64,000 nt of DNA from Porites lobata. Taxonomy: Eukaryota; Cnidaria; Anthozoa; Scleractinia; Poritidae. The stretch covers positions 607,501 through 671,500 of the forward strand of contig CALNXK010000101.1 in NCBI GenBank assembly GCA_942486035.1, given 5' to 3'. The notes beneath the pieces are model-generated. The model saw only the letters and a program-made list of their open reading frames with translations. It was not told the DNA's origin and searched no databases. Shown here piece by piece: positions 62,101-64,000 of this stretch (positions are counted from its first letter, which is position 1; every line of letters begins with the position of its first letter). A program made the position numbers and the translations under genes.

Positions 62101-62342
62101 AGCCCTGTCGGGGGGATGGTGGGGGACCCTTTTTACGAGATCGCTATGATTCAAGATCCAGGAGGTATCGTTGGACGGTGACGGGGCTAGTGAGTTGGGG
62201 CGAGGGTTGCGGAACAAAAGGGCGTTACAATTTCTTCACTCGTGTTGAGCCATATTTTGATTGGATAACAGAAACTATGAATCCGCCAAAAAGAGGCGGA
62301 CGAAGATTACGAAGGCAGCGTAAGAGAAATCGAAGGAACTAG
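50175..62342 (+). CDS. Complement factor B-like protein with inactive protease domain
   Basis: Nine exons: 50175-50183, 55801-55876, 57023-57226, 57811-57981, 58704-58962, 59293-59729, 60103-60210, 60517-60622 and 61667-62342; 2046 nt, 681 residues. Domains: signal peptide (1 to about 21; DFAVFIALTVVFVSG), sushi/CCP 1 (35-92), CCP 2 (100-151), VWA (about 205-380) and S1 protease (401 to about 655). This is the factor B/C2 architecture with two CCPs rather than three. In family members the VWA binds C3b through Mg2+ and the protease forms the convertase. Here the first MIDAS motif is intact (D211, S213, S215), but the second lacks its Thr (GGCGASLGRAM) and the third has STG for TDG. The protease keeps His441 (TAAHC) and Asp497 (ENDIAL), but Gly608 replaces the catalytic Ser (CRGDGGGP). 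The activation site reads R-IVRG. The last 17 residues contain 11 Arg/Lys. The three-codon first exon is inferred from phase, signal peptide and TATA box. Orthology to factor B is likely, not proven. Confidence 0.88.
50184..55800 (+). other. Long first intron of the factor B-like gene
   Basis: 5.6 kb, AT-rich, without recognised exons. It contains one clear element (53037-53435), an (AAAT)n run near 51902-51930 and many short T- or A-tracts. Nothing else could be named. Confidence 0.55.
53037..53435. mobile_element. hAT-like MITE in intron 1 of the factor B-like gene
   Basis: Left end CAGGGGCACCCAACGA and right end TCGTTGGGTGCCCCTG are exact 16-bp inverted copies. AAACAT directly flanks both ends (53031-53036, 53436-53441). 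The interior has repeated GTTCGAAAA/TTCCGAAAA words. 399 bp, no transposase. Confidence 0.85.
58199..58319 (+). other. Possible cassette exon of the factor B-like gene
   Basis: A good acceptor (TAATTTTAG) precedes a frame continuing the phase of the CCP2 exon and reading DHCPAATFNDKNFCMM, with cysteines as in a CCP start. It then becomes Ser/Arg-rich and stops at a TAA near 58317. The only donor giving the right phase (CAAC|GTTTTT) is weak. It may be a decayed third CCP exon, an alternative exon or chance. It is left out of the main model, which joins in frame without it. Confidence 0.25.
58398..58622. mobile_element. MITE between the CCP2 and VWA exons
   Basis: Left end AGCCTGCATAACAGGCGTTA and right end ACGCCTTGTATGGAGGCT are imperfect inverted copies of about 35-40 bp. 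The interior has GCGAGGCGAGTGAGGAGCG. About 225 bp; it sits directly downstream of the possible cassette exon. Confidence 0.65.
59075..59165 (+). repeat. (GGGAT)n-type pentanucleotide minisatellite
   Basis: Roughly eighteen GAGAT/GGGAT/GGAAT/GGGGT units in tandem in the intron between the two VWA exons. Confidence 0.85.
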
Positions 62343-62588
62343 CGTGAAATCGGGAAAAATAGCGCAAGTGAAATAAAAAAAGATACCCCCAGACAGCTGC
62401 ACTAATTTAAAGGATGAAATATATCTGGTGTTAAATGGTTAAATTTGGAAAAGAAGAAGACCAAGAGCTTCGTTTTGTAAGATTCACGTCGTAACTTTGA
62501 AAGAGAGGGTTTTTGAGGTGGGTCGGCCCGATCATAACTTTCCAATTTTTATAAATAATAAAAATACAATCAAATATATTAACTTGAA

Positions 62589-62594
62589 AATAAA
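62589..62594 (+). terminator. Polyadenylation signal for the factor B-like gene
   Basis: AATAAA 247 bp after the stop, followed by a T-rich stretch. An AATAAA-like word at about 62566 is an alternative. Confidence 0.5.
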
Positions 62595-62599
62595 GTTCT

Positions 62600-64000
62600 C
62601 CCTTTTTTGTAAGGGAAGGATTAAAAGATAAAGAGCGAATTCTATTTGGAGAAGGTGGTTAATCAATTTTTAAGAAATCCAGACGTTCATGTTGCATGTT
62701 TTCTACGGTTATTGTAATTCACAATTCATATAGATATACACTGTACATTGTTTCGGATCTTATTGATTTTGAATATATTTAAATGAGGACCTCAATCTGA
62801 GCCCCCAGAAAGGATATGAGTTGATTTCCTGGTTTAATATTGTTTACTGGACTTTTGTTAACTTCATTATATTTTTCAAAGTAAAAAGTAAAAACCGGGT
62901 CGAGCCACTTTATGCCCATACCAAGAGAAAGCTTATGACTTACACTAGGAGGTATATTAATAATGGAAATAATATAACACTGAAAAACGAACGTATGTTT
63001 GAAACGTTTAACTGACACAACAGAAATGTTCGGTAACTGTATATAATTTCATCCGCATCTCTTTGCGATTTTTAAACCACGTATCTGAAAAGAACACTCG
63101 CTTTCTCGGTTAAGTTCGGGATTACATAAACGCAGAATTTATTTACACGTTGATGTTTGAAAAAAAGCTTTATTTTTCTCTTTTCTGTGTCTTTTTCTGA
63201 GTTCTGAGTTTTTTCAAGACTTGCTTTACTAGAAACACATGTAACGAAAAATAGCAGAAAAGAACATTTTATATATTGCGAGAAATTTAATAAGCCAGTT
63301 GTTTTGGATGGATGTCTAGTATTCAGGATATGTAATAATGTAGTTCGAATAGTGAATAAAGTGCCCCGGTATTCCTCAAAAGTTTGACGACGTTACTCAG
63401 ACTTGATTGTTATATGCATACTGAGACATATTAAAATCGTTAATTTCCATACTCAAATTCATGAGTTCTACTAACCATCAGAAGAGCGAACGATGTTCTT
63501 CCCACGTGTGAGAAAAATGATACGTTCAATCAAAAGCCACAGCAGTGCATCAGTTTCCCGCCTTTTATACGTGCTTGCGGCCTCGCCTCGCCAGTTGCCT
63601 CGCAGTGTTTCCACTACTAAATTTGTTGAGCCCGTAAACGATAGTGTTACTCTCAGAAAAGTGTTAAGATGATTCCTTTGTAAAAGAACCTAACATAGAT
63701 TGTAAATGAAACTTGTCACACTGATGAAAGAAGTCAAGAATATGATAAAAAAGTAATTAAAAGTGGGGGTCACCGTGCTTGTTTTGACCCTCACAATGCT
63801 GACAAATACGGCTCTTTAGGACCCTGGGACAAAAACCGCGCGCAGCCCAAAACTAGACAAAAAGGAGATTTTAATGCCTTTGTTTTTAGTTTACTCCTCA
63901 AAGTCGACTTAATTTAAACACACGCTATTCGACCCGTTGTAGCTCAATCCGTAAAATTTAGTAAAATTGCCGAAAAACTGAAAATAGATTTATGCCATTT
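62600..64000. other. 3' intergenic, nothing recognised
   Basis: AT-rich sequence with only short frames on either strand. A CGCCTCGCC stretch near 63583-63603 is the only GC-rich spot. No repeat with clear ends was identified. Confidence 0.45.

Overview
This is nuclear DNA from an animal, most likely an anthozoan cnidarian (a stony coral or close relative). The basis is AT-rich sequence, GT-AG introns of 0.1 to 5.6 kb, a dense load of short inverted-repeat (MITE-like) elements and tRNA-headed SINEs, and gene types typical of anthozoans: PAN-EGF-fibrinogen and sushi-VWA-trypsin (complement factor B-like) proteins. The species call is inference; no mitochondrial or rRNA marker is present.

Layout. 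(1) 992-4653, minus: a signal peptide-PAN-EGF-fibrinogen (FReD) gene that looks dead, with a frame-shifting deletion in the FReD core and a 231-bp MITE between the two Trp codons of the last exon. (2) 8217-11573, minus: MCMBP (MCM-binding protein), two coding exons. (3) 11815-23013, plus: TMCO1 (ER calcium-load-activated channel), seven exons. MCMBP and TMCO1 are head to head with 241 bp between start codons, which carry YY1-, NRF1- and CCAAT-like sites. (4) 26455-43161, plus: DENND1/connecdenn, a Rab35 GEF, reconstructed as 24 coding exons and 814 codons. (5) 50175-62342, plus: a secreted complement factor B-like protein, nine coding exons and 681 codons. Its protease domain keeps the catalytic His and Asp, but the catalytic Ser is Gly, and the VWA metal site is partly degraded.

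The spaces between genes, and most large introns, are filled by repeats: hAT-like and PIF/Harbinger-like MITEs, a four-copy foldback family, a 1.83-kb non-autonomous transposon with matching termini, five tRNA-headed SINE-like copies, and a near-perfect 92-bp-arm palindrome. The genes are functionally unrelated (innate-immune-type recognition proteins flanking three housekeeping genes); nothing suggests an operon or gene cluster.

The best candidates for something new are the factor B-like pseudo-protease with a strongly basic tail, the precisely interrupted FReD gene, and an antisense open frame with coding-like composition inside a DENND1 intron. All exon models were made by hand from splice signals, frame continuity and remembered family sequence. 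No alignment or transcript data were available.
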